This document shows positions 1 to 12,690 of a stretch of DNA of 64,000 nt, one piece after another. How positions within the stretch are numbered: position 1 is the stretch's first letter; each line of letters begins with the position of its first letter. The notes under the pieces are model-generated. The model was given only the letters and a program-made list of their open reading frames with translations, was not told the origin of the DNA and ran no database searches. Origin of the DNA: Perkinsus olseni. Lineage: Eukaryota > Perkinsozoa > Perkinsida. The DNA lies in NCBI GenBank assembly GCA_013115125.1, contig JABANN010000104.1, forward strand, positions 1 through 64,000, given 5' to 3'. A program made the translations under genes and the position numbers.

Positions 1-59
1 ACTGAGCGGCGCCCGTTCGCTCATTCCGGTACGTTGCTGACTCCGTACTTACCGATGCC

Positions 60-130
60 GGGGATTGAACCTGGGTCTACCACATGTTAGCTGTGCATGG
101 CGTGAAGCTTAACCATTGCATTGCAGCAAT
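60..130 (-). other. tRNA-like relic (B-box/T-arm-like sequence)
   Basis: On the minus strand the sequence ends in GGTTCAATCCCCGGCA, close to a tRNA T-arm plus acceptor end and to a polymerase III B box. Further 5' there is a D-arm-like GGTTAAGC and a possible anticodon stem around GCTAACA. The 5' acceptor strand that should pair with the 3' CCCCGGC is absent. I read this as a tRNA-derived relic or chance similarity, not a functional tRNA gene. Confidence 0.25.
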
Positions 131-810
131 GTAATGCCATTGCTTTTCATGATCGCCGCGTACGGCAGCAGGATAATGAGTGCTCAATTGTGCCAGGCCA
201 TAGTATAACGCCACTGAGTCGGCAGAGTGACGACAACATCCCGTATGACCCTCAAACGTCAACCCGTCTGCACTACGTCAACAAAAGTAATCACGTCTGA
301 AGCGAAGATACCTTTACGATGTCACGAGAACGGGAACGAGAAACAACAGGAGAACAAGGAGCCACGTTATGCGTGGTGGTACCATACAGCGTCATAATGA
401 CAGGTTTCCGAACTTCGGAAATGGGTACTATCTTGCAAAAGCGCTACTGGGAATTCAACAAGTAGCGGATTGTAGTCGCAAGAATTGTCAGTACAGCTTC
501 CGAGAACAAATGCTTCAATGTCTGTACACCTCGACATAGGAAATAATGAATGGCGCAGAAAACGAGATGAACAGTAGCATGTCAGGGAAATGTCACTATA
601 CGCGAGAGTGAACTAGATCTCCATTCCCTTCAAGGAGACAGGAAGCGGAAATAGCGAGTTTGACCAATCATCAGACTGATGGATTGGCGCACCTCGGGTA
701 TCTTCTATGAAGATGGCTTTGGGGGACTGAATCCCCGGGATTCAGAGAAGTAAGAGGAACTATAACCATAAGCCAGCCGACGCTAGACTGGCATGCCGAA
801 AGCAGCCTGC
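131..810. other. Stretch without a recognised gene
   Basis: Short open frames on both strands show no domain, no splice-consistent continuation and no similarity to the neighbouring transporter gene. It probably holds the 3' flank of the transporter gene that ends at 811. I see nothing else that can be supported. Confidence 0.4.
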
Positions 811-3069
811 TTAAACGAACATGCCCATGACGGAAAAGACAGTGCCCACGATGGCAAAGGCAACCGCTAGAACTACACCGATCCAGGAAAGCATACGCTT
901 ATAACCCTTCGGCTGCTCGATAGTCAAGTAGAACCAGAGTGGAAAGAGGAAGAGATCACCTAAGAATATGAACAAATTGGAACTCTCAGGGTTCAGAATT
1001 AGCGACCCGATGACATTTCGAAAAGAGTGCTCACGATATTTCCAATCCCCAACAGTTCGATGCTTACATGAGCAGAGCAGAGTGCCGGCTATGGCCTGGA
1101 TGTAAGCTATCTCTGCCTGAGCGGCGATCGAGATAACGGCAATAGCGGCGACAATGACGACTCTCCAAGTGAACCTCCACGCGTTGTGCTTCAGCATACC
1201 CGGACCCCAGCTGAATCTTTGCTGAAACGGAGGGCGACCAAGTTGCGAGCGGGTTTCAATTTAACCCTGTCGAAGAAGCGCTCTGAGACCTACCATAGCC
1301 GACGAGATCATCCCTTCGGTACTGACCATAATAGGGACAAGCAACACCGGGCTCATGGCGAAGATACGGATAAGCTGAACTATCACGATCCAATACATGA
1401 ACCAACTCGGTATGACGCTGCTCGGATAGTCTGACAAAAGGAGGCGTCGATCCGCGTTCCGAGATGCTGATAAAGTCAATCGAATACGGCGAGCCTTCCT
1501 ACCGAGGAGGTCCACAAGGTAGAATTGCTCACAGGATCCATCACATATTTGCATACCGGCGATACCGAGCATGAACACGTAGAGCACAGAAACTATCTGG
1601 GCTAGGAGAATACATAGATCAATCTTCTTGGGAGAAGCATCTGACATTCACATCAGTCAAGCAGCAGCCCTTGTTCCGTGAGGTCGCCGAAGGTGTGTTA
1701 ATACTACTTTTGACAACACCATAGAAAGGTGGCAGTGATGGTGCCGCTCCAGAAGAGAACACTGCTATTCCGAGTGCAGTGATAAGATTAGAGGGGTAAG
1801 GAGCTTTGGGAACGAGATTAGCCTCGATGTTGGTATCAGGCAATATCATGATTGAAGATGCAACCTGAAAAACGTTCTGTGACACATTCATCTACACTAG
1901 TGCTAAGTGAATTGAAATGCGAACCAAGCTTCTCCACAGGACTAATGATACGATGAGCCGCCCAACTTTTACCCAAAGTGCCGCTCCGAGAACTGCTCCA
2001 AAGGCTCCAACGATACCCATTACATGGGATATTTCGTTGAACCAAGGTAGGAGGACGAAGGACAACGATAGGGCGGCGAAGATGATGATCCACACCTCGA
2101 CTGAACGAGGGATCGGCAGTGCTATGAAAAACTCTGCACCTACTGCTAAGCTCCTTTACTAACATATTAGCACATGTACCGATGGCGATTATATTAGCAG
2201 CCAAAGTGAAGAAGAACTCGAGAGAGACGACCTGAAACAACGATCGCATGAGGGCAACAAGTGAGTCACTCATACAACACTGCAGAAGCTACATGTCTAA
2301 TGAGTTGAAAGCATCATCCAGTCAATGCCGTCACATCGAATCGATGATCTCGATCAGCATCCTACCGTTGTGACGGCAGCTCGACCGGCTTTCCCTCCGC
2401 AGTATCCGGCCAGGAAAGCATACTCTCTCTCGAAGACAGGTACATGATGCTCTTCGCCGTACTTCTTTATCTAACACAAGCGGGTGAGCTTTCCAAAATG
2501 AGCACGGACCACTGTATCGTTGGTAGCCGCTTCCTTCACTACCTTCGGGTCGTCGAGGCAAGCTCTGACGAGTAACACGCAGAGGAAGATTGCCGAAGCG
2601 GCGATTATTTGGAATAATATTGATAGCCAACCAGCTGTCGTGAACATGAATGGGACGGAGAGACCAATCGTAATCATCGCATTCAAAGCCGTCATGAAGA
2701 AGGACCTGGAGAAAGAAGAAATATCAACACTTGTCGCATCGATGTGCAGACACAAGTCGGGAACCGGTCACAGGCAGACGAATCCTGGCCAAGAAGAGTC
2801 GGCATGAGTATAGAAATACGCCACAGTTTACTGAGCTTCGTTGATCAGCACCACGCAGCTGACAGGACGTTTTCATGAGCATGCATGTCCTACCCTAAAC
2901 CGATGCCCTTCTCCATTGCATTATATCCTCCACCTCCGCCAGCAATAACAGAACTAGCGGCAGTAGTCGCGACAGATCCAGTTGGGCTACTCGGTTCACT
3001 GACAACATCGGCTTTATCGACAACAGCATCGGAAGAGTCAATAGCGCGGGAAGGAGAAGAGTGGGACAT
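811..3069 (-). CDS. Amino-acid/auxin permease family (AAAP) transporter, copy A
   Basis: Solved as ten exons (3069-2894, 2705-2543, 2470-2366, 2231-2160, 2131-1973, 1864-1708, 1640-1503, 1430-1294, 1221-1068, 959-811). All ends are GT-AG and in phase, giving 469 residues. A Gly-rich N-terminal tail leads into TM1 (SFFMTALNAMITIGL) and a following AGW motif, the usual opening of the PF01490 fold. Later hydrophobic segments include ITALGIAVFSSGAAPSLPPFY and WFMYWIVIVQLIRIF, for about 11 TM helices. Members are proton- or sodium-coupled amino-acid carriers of plasma membrane or vacuole; the substrate cannot be read from sequence. A paralogue lies at 6549-9106 with the same exon boundaries. Intron 4 would be only 28 nt (2159-2132). 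The start follows a TTTGCAG that could be a trans-splice acceptor. Confidence 0.88.
1501..1876. repeat. Near-identical tract shared with 7258-7633
   Basis: By eye these 376 bases match 7258-7633 with one difference (C at 1645, T at 7402). The tract covers exon 7, intron 6, exon 6 and part of intron 5 of the transporter gene. Flanking exons of the two copies are clearly more diverged, and introns outside the tract cannot be aligned easily. This is the pattern expected from recent gene conversion between tandem paralogues. Confidence 0.85.
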
Positions 3070-3510
3070 GGCTGCAAAGTGGGTGAATCACGTGTATGTG
3101 ATCACACCTTTCGGAAAAGGCATGCCAAACTGACAGATGAGCCATCCGACAAAGCCCTGAAGCCTCGCAAGCTGCGCCAGGAGGGGAACGAGCGGATCCG
3201 AAACACTCACTGTCGCTGACCCGCAAGGCTTGGTACTCCTCTTGAAGGCTCCTTGGTGGATTTGCTTATGACTCTAGCAAGACAGTCCACAGGCAAACGC
3301 AATACTCCCCGTGCTTAATGCGACCGGATGAAGTATGCTAACTGTTCTGGACGGAGTTGAGCACTGCCCAGCCGATAGTTAGACGGGAAGCATGCAGCGG
3401 GCACCGCCCACTAATACCTATTCAGCCCTGGCGGGTACATACCTCGGGAGTACTTCAAGAGCGAATCAGGACCAACCCCGCGAATGCGTCCCAACGCAAC
3501 ACAAGAAGGA
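3070..3510. other. Intergenic region, transporter A to LENG1-like gene
   Basis: No frame here joins to either neighbour or shows a domain. It would contain the upstream region of transporter A and the 3' end of the LENG1-like transcript. No terminator, repeat or RNA gene was recognised. Confidence 0.4.
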
Positions 3511-4380
3511 TCATCGTATATTGTCTTTGACATTCTCAGCCCTTTGGTGCTCTAAACGTTCTCGCTCCAAACGCTTGGCCCGAAGCTCCTCACGACTAAC
3601 GGTCCGAGGCCGATGCTTTCGTTTATGCCCCGATTTCCTAACAGAAAATCACTGATAATATTGAGCAGTACGCTTCGAAACATCTCGGCGGAGCTACTCA
3701 CCCCAGCGACTCTTCGACCTTCGAGATAGTCCCGATATCTCTCGAGAGCTTGCCCCCTCGTTCAAGAGCTCCTTCGCCTTCGAGGCCCTCCGACGAATGA
3801 CTTGACCGCGTCGATGCTCTAGGTTGTAGATACCAAGGCTTCAGAGAGGCCATTTCGTCGAACTCCGACATCGGCCGCTTCCTGCGGAGGATGGAGCGGT
3901 GCACTCAAAAGTCCGTCGCTAGAGAGGCCCACTTGCTCTTGCCAGCCAGTTGATTGTTTATTTCCTGTCCCCGGATATGCTTGTTGTGGTCCTTAACGAC
4001 AGCTTCCCATTCCTTTTCCTCCGCCGAGAATAAGTTTATATTTGACCCACGAGATATCGGTGAATCGCCATCGTCATCTGAACTGGCACCGGAGTTTCCC
4101 GCAAACGCGGCCTCGCTATTAGTTTTCTCACGTCGCTTGCTGGAGGACGCAGATCGGAGACCTTCCACTTTCCGACGTAGCCGAGATCGGCGCTCCGTTC
4201 GAGCTTCTGCTGCCGCCTGCTCTCTCGCATTTCGCTCATCCCTCTCCACCTAAATCTGTACCCTAGGGACCGGAACTTAGCGAAATGACAGAGGTCCTTC
4301 AGTACCCGAATACGGTTGGATGTGTTATACGTATGCCACTTCTTCTCATGAAGAATATTGATACCACCGTGCCCACCCAT
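3511..4380 (-). CDS. LENG1/CIR_N-domain splicing-associated protein
   Basis: Four exons (4380-4306, 4249-3933, 3881-3702, 3637-3511) give 232 residues in one frame. The N-terminus has the CIR_N signature of LENG1 and CWC25-type proteins (GGINILHEKKWHTYN), followed by an Arg/Glu-rich helix containing RVERDERNARE. The C-terminus has the PWYLQ block and a basic helix with REELRAKRLERERLE, as in LENG1. An in-frame TGA at 3905-3907 falls inside the second intron (3932-3882), so it is not a premature stop. The family is linked to the spliceosome; the role here is inferred from the family. The next gene on this strand, Sua5, lies only about 185 bp upstream. Confidence 0.82.
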
Positions 4381-4564
4381 GGTATGAAAAACGGACAGAA
4401 AACGGCTGTGCAAAACATAATATGCTTCTCAAGCCGGATGATGATGATGCTACCTATCACATCGAAACAACCAGGAGCCGAACATCTAGCTCCCACAACG
4501 CAACTTCAGTACTCATGATTGAATGAGATAGGTCTATTCTTTGAAACTGACAGTGGTGCCGCCT

Positions 4565-5907
<1,343 letters not shown>

Positions 5908-6548
5908 GCTGGCTTTAGATAGTACAGGAGTATAACAAGTAGAGGAACAGAAACTGATCGCTGGAATGATACGAAGCTGCATGTCCACTGATCCTGGAGG
6001 CGCTCACAAGAAAAGTCATCAGAGAGCTTGGTTGGCTTCCACCAGGACAGGTACGGATATCAACCCAAATAAGAGGCTTGCGAACAAGTGGACAGGAGCA
6101 AACGTTGTGGACTGCTCTGTACGGGTCGGATCCCCCAGCGTCAACTCGACACCCCGAGCAGGTTGGAAACGAATTGCTCGATACCCTTTCTAAGAGAACC
6201 ACACAGAAGTGCCTGTGACTTATATTAATCTGTTAGGACGAGTTGTGCAAATATGTTCAACTTCATAAACCCAGGAGAAGAGTACATCATAAAAACCCCG
6301 GAGAGGTTGAACAAAAAACTCGTAGAATGGGGGAGGTCGGCTACGAAAGCCCTCCACTTAACAATCTCGCCATACTGCGTATAGTACACTCAGTGCTGTT
6401 CGCCGTGAACGTGACATCGAAACACGAGCGACAATCGGAAACCGCGGCACTTGAATCAGCAGACGCTATCTGGACGCATGTCGGACACACGAGGTGACCA
6501 CGTGAATGATATGGTCCAGAGAACGACATGGGGACACTAGGAATAACA
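5908..6548. other. Intergenic region, Sua5 to transporter B
   Basis: Short frames on both strands have no recognisable domain and no splice-compatible continuation. The region holds the upstream side of Sua5 and the 3' flank of transporter copy B. Nothing else is supported. Confidence 0.4.
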
Positions 6549-9106
6549 TTAACGACTATCCTGTGGATGTGGGGTATTAGCAAGCATACCCGAAAGAGAG
6601 AAGAAAGTTCCCACAATCGCGAAAGCTACGGCTAGAGCAATGCCTGTCCAAACGAACAAGTACTTCGTGCCCTGGGGATGCTCGATAACGAGATAAAACC
6701 AGAGTGGGAAAAGGAAAAGATTACCTGAATACAGGGCGGAATAATCCCGGGAGCGGTGCACATCGGAACCACACTAGTGCCCCTCAGATTACATGAACAG
6801 AGTAGTGTGCCGACGATGGCCTGAATGTAAGCTAGCTCCGCCTGAGCCACTATCGAGATGACGACGAGGGCGGTGACTACGATGACTCTCCAAGTGAATC
6901 TCCACGCGCCATACTTCAACATACTCCGACCCCAGCAGAAATTTCGCTGAAACACAAGGCGCAGATTCCTGATCATACAGAATCGTGATCCGCCAGCGGC
7001 TCCATCCAAGGGGCCGATCATGGAAGAGCTGCTCGTCAGGACCACCGAGTCGCCCAGAGGCCTACCATAACTAATGAGATCATACTCTCGGTGCTAACTA
7101 CAATTGGCACGAGGAATACCGGACTGACCGCGAAAATGCGGATCAGCTGGACCGTCACGATCCAGTACATGAACCAACTTGGTATAACACTGGCCGGATA
7201 GTCTGAAGAGAGTCGATATGCATCCTACAGAGGGTGATGTGAATGATCATCCTTCTCACCGAGGAGGTCCACAAGGTAGAATTGCTCACAGGATCCATCA
7301 CATATTTGCATACCGGCGATACCGAGCATGAACACGTAGAGCACAGAAACTATCTGGGCTAGGAGAATACATAGATCAATCTTCTTGGGAGAAGCATCTG
7401 ATATTCACATCAGTCAAGCAGCAGCCCTTGTTCCGTGAGGTCGCCGAAGGTGTGTTAATACTACTTTTGACAACACCATAGAAAGGTGGCAGTGATGGTG
7501 CCGCTCCAGAAGAGAACACTGCTATTCCGAGTGCAGTGATAAGATTAGAGGGGTAAGGAGCTTTGGGAACGAGATTAGCCTCGATGTTGGTATCAGGCAA
7601 TATCATGATTGAAGATGCAACCTGAAAAACGTTTTATGACACACTCATCTACACTAGTGCTAAGTGAATTGATATGCGGTTCGCAGAATGCGAACCAAGC
7701 TTCTCCGCATGATAGAGGCAGGATGTGATAGGAAACGGACGGCATGTTACTTCCCTTCGGTAGTAGGGCACGGGAACGTAGCACGCCAAGCACCTCACCC
7801 CAATCAGACGATCGCGAGCAGCCCAGCTTTTACCCAAAGTGCGGCCCCGAGAACTGCTCCAAAGGCTCCTACAATACCCATTACATGGGATATTTTATTG
7901 AACCAAGGTAGGAGGACGAAGGACAACGATAAGGCGGCGAAAATGATGATCCACACCTCGACTGAATGGAACGGAATCGGCAGCGTCATGATCAACTCTC
8001 CACCTACTGCTAAGCTCCCTAACTAAGATATTAGCACATGTACCGATGGCGATTATATTAGCAGCCAATGTCAGGAAAAACTCGAGAGAGACGACCTGAC
8101 AAACCCATAAACACGCGGAGCAGGTGTATTATGCGAACGAGGACCGTCGTGAAGCATGTGCAAGTCTTGAAGGGAATCGCAATAGCAACAAACTCAGGGC
8201 CGATTTCGATGATGCAACGATACAAGCAGTGTGAACTATCCGCCACATCAACCAGCAGCATAGACTCACCGTTGTGACGGCAGCTCGACCGGCTTTCCCA
8301 CCGCAATATCCTGCTAGGAAAGCATACTCTCTCTCGAAGACAGGTACATTATGCTCTTCACCATACTTCTTTATCTGACGCAAAGCCCGGCATATTCGTT
8401 GAGAACAGTCTCGAGCTCTAAAATTTACTCCGTACCTTAGGGTTATCCAGACAAACCCTGACGAGTAGCACGCAGGAGAATATCGCTGAAGCGGTTGTGA
8501 CTTGAAACACCATTCCAAGCCAACCAGCTGTCGTGAACATATATGGGATAGACAGGCCAATGGTGATCATCGCATTCAAAGCCGTCATGAAGAAGGACCT
8601 GAGAAGTAGAAGGTAACAGCAGACGATCAAAGAGGGAAGATTCGTGCAGGTACTGTACATTCAGGACAGGGGTCATCTAAGATGACTCATCTTCGAATAG
8701 AGGCCTTAGGAACCATAGCCCAGCGCGCAAACCCTAGATAACCCTCGGAACAAACGCATGGGCCCTCATTTCTTCCTATGATATATACTTCCGATTCAAT
8801 TCCCTCACACTAGTCACATGGCAGGACAGAGATACATGTACGTAAGCGTTCGGGGCCTCCATAAGGAACGCACAATCAGACGCTAGCATGAAGCTACAGT
8901 GCCTACCACAGTGTAATCCCCTGCTCCATGACACTATATCCAGCAGCCCCTCCAGCAGCCATCGAGCTGACAGCTGTGAGGTCCTCTGAGCTAGAATCTC
9001 TGCGTGCTTCTCCGAGATTGTCCGATTTGCTCTCGACGGTCGAGAGATTATCGAGAGCGACCGCGCCAGAGCAGCACGGCTGAGTTGAAGCTGCATGTAT
9101 GACCAT
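6549..9106 (-). CDS. Amino-acid/auxin permease family (AAAP) transporter, copy B
   Basis: Ten exons (9106-8907, 8598-8436, 8374-8270, 8095-8024, 7995-7834, 7621-7465, 7397-7260, 7202-7066, 6946-6793, 6724-6549) match copy A exon for exon. Seven of the eight internal coding exons have the same length; exon 5 has one extra codon. The protein carries the same TM1 (SFFMTALNAMITIGL), ITALGIAVFSSG and final-TM motifs, and a longer hydrophilic C-terminus (ANTPHPQDSR). It is a tandem paralogue with LENG1 and Sua5 lying between the copies. The middle, including intron 6, is nearly identical to copy A, while both ends have diverged. Intron 4 is again 28 nt. An ATG at 9148 is in frame upstream, but a CTTATTCAG between the two ATGs looks like an acceptor site, so I prefer 9106. 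Confidence 0.87.
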
Positions 9107-9323
9107 GACGGGAGGGCTACGACAACTCAGACACTGAATAAGGTGCAAGGTCCTAGATGCATCGAGCGTCGAAAGGTCGCGCTTCGATGCTATGACACCA
9201 CTGCTGTGCTTAAAAAATTGGATACTGCGATATAAAATATGACACAGGAGACCAAAAACCTAGATCTCGTGGACAGGCTAGCGAATATCCAGGTGCCAAC
9301 ACAACATACACACGACTACCGAA

Positions 9324-10662
9324 TTATGGAGGCAAATCCGATGGTTCATCAACTATGGTCCCAACATCGACGATTTGGGGGAGATCGACACCTTTAACAA
9401 AAAACTCAGGTGCCCAGCGGAAAATAACACCCGCTGCTTCGGCGGTATCCTTATCAGACTGCATGTCGCCAACCATTAGAGTGCCCAATCTGAGATAGGT
9501 GACTTATGTCACAATGAGATCCCGTACGAGCTCCTGCCCACCGGGAAGCGCCTGCCCACTCCATGGCGGACTGAAGCATCCCTGGGTTCGGCTTTCTCCA
9601 CTCCTTGCTCCACCTCTCGTCTGACTCGGTTCCGCTGGGACACGGACCCCAGTTGGCGGCCTTACCGCTACTCGGGTCGGCCTTGCTCTGAGGAACCGAC
9701 AATGACGAGGCAATAATAGACATCGCTTGCACACAAAAAGCCGTAAGGATTTCTCACTTGATATCTGAATGCAACAAAAACCCTAATCGGCAAACTCGGA
9801 GCAATCTCTAGGAGCTCATCCCTAACCTTCGACAATCTTGCTTGGACCTCGAATTGAGAAGTAATTTGAATGGTATCACCATCAAAGTGCATACTTTTGC
9901 TTCATCAGGTAGCTTATCAGGCTTCCCAAAATGGCCGGATTCCATCCAGTGGCGCAACCCAACTCCTCCCTGATTAGTAACCAGTGCGATCCGCGTTCCG
10001 GCACGTAGATGAGAGAAGAAGTCCTTTACACCAGTGGCCAGCGTAGCACTCGTATTCGACGGCGTTATGGTGCCATCAACATCGAAGCAGAGCAGATCGA
10101 ATCCTTGAGCATGCACCCACTCCCAAGAAGGCTGATAGGAAGTGGTATTCTCTCCAAGCTGCATATCCTCTGCCGCTCGGAGATTACTGTATTCTTCCTG
10201 TATGCCCCGTAAAGACTCAACTTGTAAGATGTCACCCTCTCCACATGCCCTCTTCACAATATTTCCCTCCTTGTCGAGGATCAAGAGAGCCGGCAAATGC
10301 TTGAGATGATAGAAGCATCTCACATGCTCAACATGCCAATGGGAGCAGCTGGCATCCAGCGCCAAAACCAGGGGTTCAAGCGAGTTCGCCTCAGCCGTGC
10401 TAGAATGAAGCAGGGTGTTGCACACATACTCGGTCGATATGCATGTACTAGATGGTTCGAGTGAAGGAACGACGAAGACCTGTCGAAACAAGTGCTGTTA
10501 CTTCATCATCGTACCAGAGGAATGGATGCTCACGTTACTCACCACGAGCAACCCGGAATCAGGCAAGGAGGCGAGGCAATCACCTAGAGGTTGTGGGCGC
10601 TCTGCAACATGCAGCCCTCGAGATGATGCCCATTTGTGCGCCGGTAGCAGAGACCTACGCAT
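9324..10662 (-). CDS. Thioredoxin-like/nucleoredoxin-type domain fused to HAD phosphatase
   Basis: Five exons (10662-10543, 10479-9895, 9847-9758, 9687-9542, 9489-9324) encode 368 residues. Residues about 35-150 resemble a nucleoredoxin/thioredoxin fold (LLVVFVVPSLEPSS, then LPALLILDKEGNIV), but no CxxC redox motif is visible. The C-terminal half is a HAD hydrolase of the PNKP-phosphatase/HisB-N kind: motif I FDVDGTI with Asp173 and Asp175, motif II VTNQGG, motif III with RKPNPGML, and motif IV MVGDMQSDKDTA. It should be an active phosphatase; the substrate is unknown. The thioredoxin-like part may act as a binding or dimerisation module. TDP1, whose product needs 3'-phosphate removal, starts its 3' end only 85 bp away; a link is suggestive only. 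Confidence 0.8.
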
Positions 10663-10746
10663 GACGGAAAGGGGTCGGTGTGTATGAACCGCTCAAGGAG
10701 AAAGCGGGGGTAAGACAACACGAGGACCGGCGACTACGGAATTCAA

Positions 10747-12594
10747 TCAGCCCGATCCGCTACCTCGAGAGTAGCTCGTGACCCTCAGCGTCTGGAGTAC
10801 TTGTGAGAAACACACGATCACAGAACAGGCCCGGCAACCATGGCAGCTCTCCACTCGGCCAAGGCTTGCATCGCTGCTGTCCCGATGGTGGAACCTAAAC
10901 CATTTACCGATACACGGGTGCAATGCAAAGTCCCCCCCTCTTACAAATGGCAATGTAAGCCGGTGGTGTTCATCCTTCGGTTGAGCGATGAACACACCTA
11001 ACTCGTAGCTACTTATCTGCAATGCTGCGCCATTCGATACCTGAGGGTCCCCTGTCGGTGTCTTGGGCACTCAGGTAGTCGTTGTTCTTACTAGTCTGCC
11101 CCATGCACTCTGCGATAAGTTATGTGAGCCCATGTAAATCCAGCCGTTGTTTGGAAGGCTGACCATGGTTTTGCTATGGCACAAATACTTCTTACGAGAT
11201 GATGGGAGCCACAGAGGCGTGAGGACCTGAAGAGGGAGCAGCCTTAGCGCGAACTAGGCGCTTTGATTCTCCTTTACTTTCAGAGGAAATTGTCCGTCTT
11301 CAAAATGCTTGCTCGGGAAGCGGAGGAAGTTGCTCCCTTTCTTCCACATGGCAACATCATACAGCGGCCACGCCACCCTGATATGGTCTCTAACATTCAC
11401 GGACTTAGAGAGATCGCTCAGAAAGCTGCCCGGTAGGAAACCAATAGAGCTGCACTGGAATAGAACTTCCTCAGAGGAAACATCCGCTAATAGATCTCTC
11501 AGCCTCATATGGCCCCAGTTGTCTCGGTCGGGACCCTTCCAGTAACCAGGTGCTGAAGCGACAAGCTGTATTCCAGGCGGCAGATTCACGATAAACCGAG
11601 GGCCAGTGAGGACCTCGACCCAGTGGTCCACTATCGCAGAACAGTCGGGAATGGAGCGGAAGAAGGTCTCCACGAACCGTGCCAACTGGTGCCCGAAAGC
11701 AGGTGAACCACTAGATTTGACTCTCTTTCTGCTGGGAGACTCAGAGCGACTAGCAGCAGCAAAGTCAGCGACCCAGATGCACTGGCTCACACCCTCCCAG
11801 TCTTGAGGCGTCAAGTTGCTACTACTGATGCATATCCTCAGAGTTTGGTCTCGTTCGATGATAATTAGCTTTGCATGCATGGTACCACTATCATAAAGGC
11901 CACCAGTCTCAAAGTATGGATGCACAACCCTAAATTGAGGCCACACCTCTCCGAAGGGTTGCTGTATCTCTGCCGTCGCACCTCGCTTCCTATCATAATC
12001 ATCAATAAGTATGATCGGTGTGGCGAAGGCGAAGTGCTCCAAGAGCCACTCGATATCAGAACCAAAGCTGCTCAGGAGTACCGCGTTGATGGTAGACTTA
12101 TCACCAATGACATCTGCGAAGCTCAGCTCATTAGCTTCATTGGTCTCGCTCTGCCCAAGTTTATTCAAGTAAATCCTGGACCCATCGAACTCAAACCCTT
12201 CGCCGATAATCCCATTCTCAGTAGGCTTCTTTCTACAGGATGAATCGCTATCCGGCGTTCGGGGACCGTAGGAGTCATGTTGCCGCAAGACCCGGCGCAC
12301 CGGTCGTACACGACCGGTACGGGTGTTACGTTGTTGAAGCGAAGTGAAGTCAACCACTCTATCAGAAGCTATATTCACCTTCTTCTGGTCTGTAAATGCC
12401 GCCTCTATGATGGTGTTGTCAGCACGATGGAAAGGTATCCATTCTCCCGACCCTGTCATCCACTCCCACACTGCCTCTAATGCACCATCAGATGACGAGG
12501 TCATAGAAGCACCACCTCGATAGACGTCACTTCCTGCCCGATACCGCTTCTTCGACGAATTCAGGAGAGTGGACGGCGTAGAAGAGGAGGCCAT
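10747..12594 (-). CDS. TDP1: Tyrosyl-DNA phosphodiesterase 1 with N-terminal WWE domain
   Basis: Four exons (12594-11278, 11226-11092, 11040-10945, 10791-10747; the last is least certain) encode about 530 residues. Residues 43-102 match a WWE domain, a poly/iso-ADP-ribose binder: WEW at the start, then W52, IIEAAF and TGRVRPVRR. The rest is TDP1. HKD motif 1 has His240, Lys242 and Asn260, and motif 2 has His456, Lys458 and Asn475 (GSHNLSQSAWG). The C-terminal SSYELGVF strand follows. TDP1 removes topoisomerase I tyrosyl adducts and other 3' blocks from DNA, in nucleus or mitochondrion. An earlier in-frame ATG exists at 12681, but TACTGCAG between the two resembles a leader acceptor, so 12594 is preferred. 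The WWE-TDP1 arrangement is unusual. Confidence 0.88.
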
Positions 12595-12690
12595 GGATAA
12601 GGCTAATGTACTGCAGTAGACATCGCATGGCATTGGTCGAGTTTTTGAACAACAATACCAGTTAGCCACCGAAACGGTCATGCAGAAACA

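Noticed and set aside
60-130. Functional tRNA gene on the minus strand
   Set aside because: T-arm-like and D-arm-like parts are visible, but the 5' acceptor strand does not pair with the 3' CCCCGGC end, and the anticodon loop lacks the usual U33 in the best-pairing register.
3905-3907. In-frame TGA as a readthrough or recoding codon in the LENG1-like gene
   Set aside because: A 51-nt GT-AG intron (3932-3882) removes it in phase and restores the conserved KKRPMSEFDE block.
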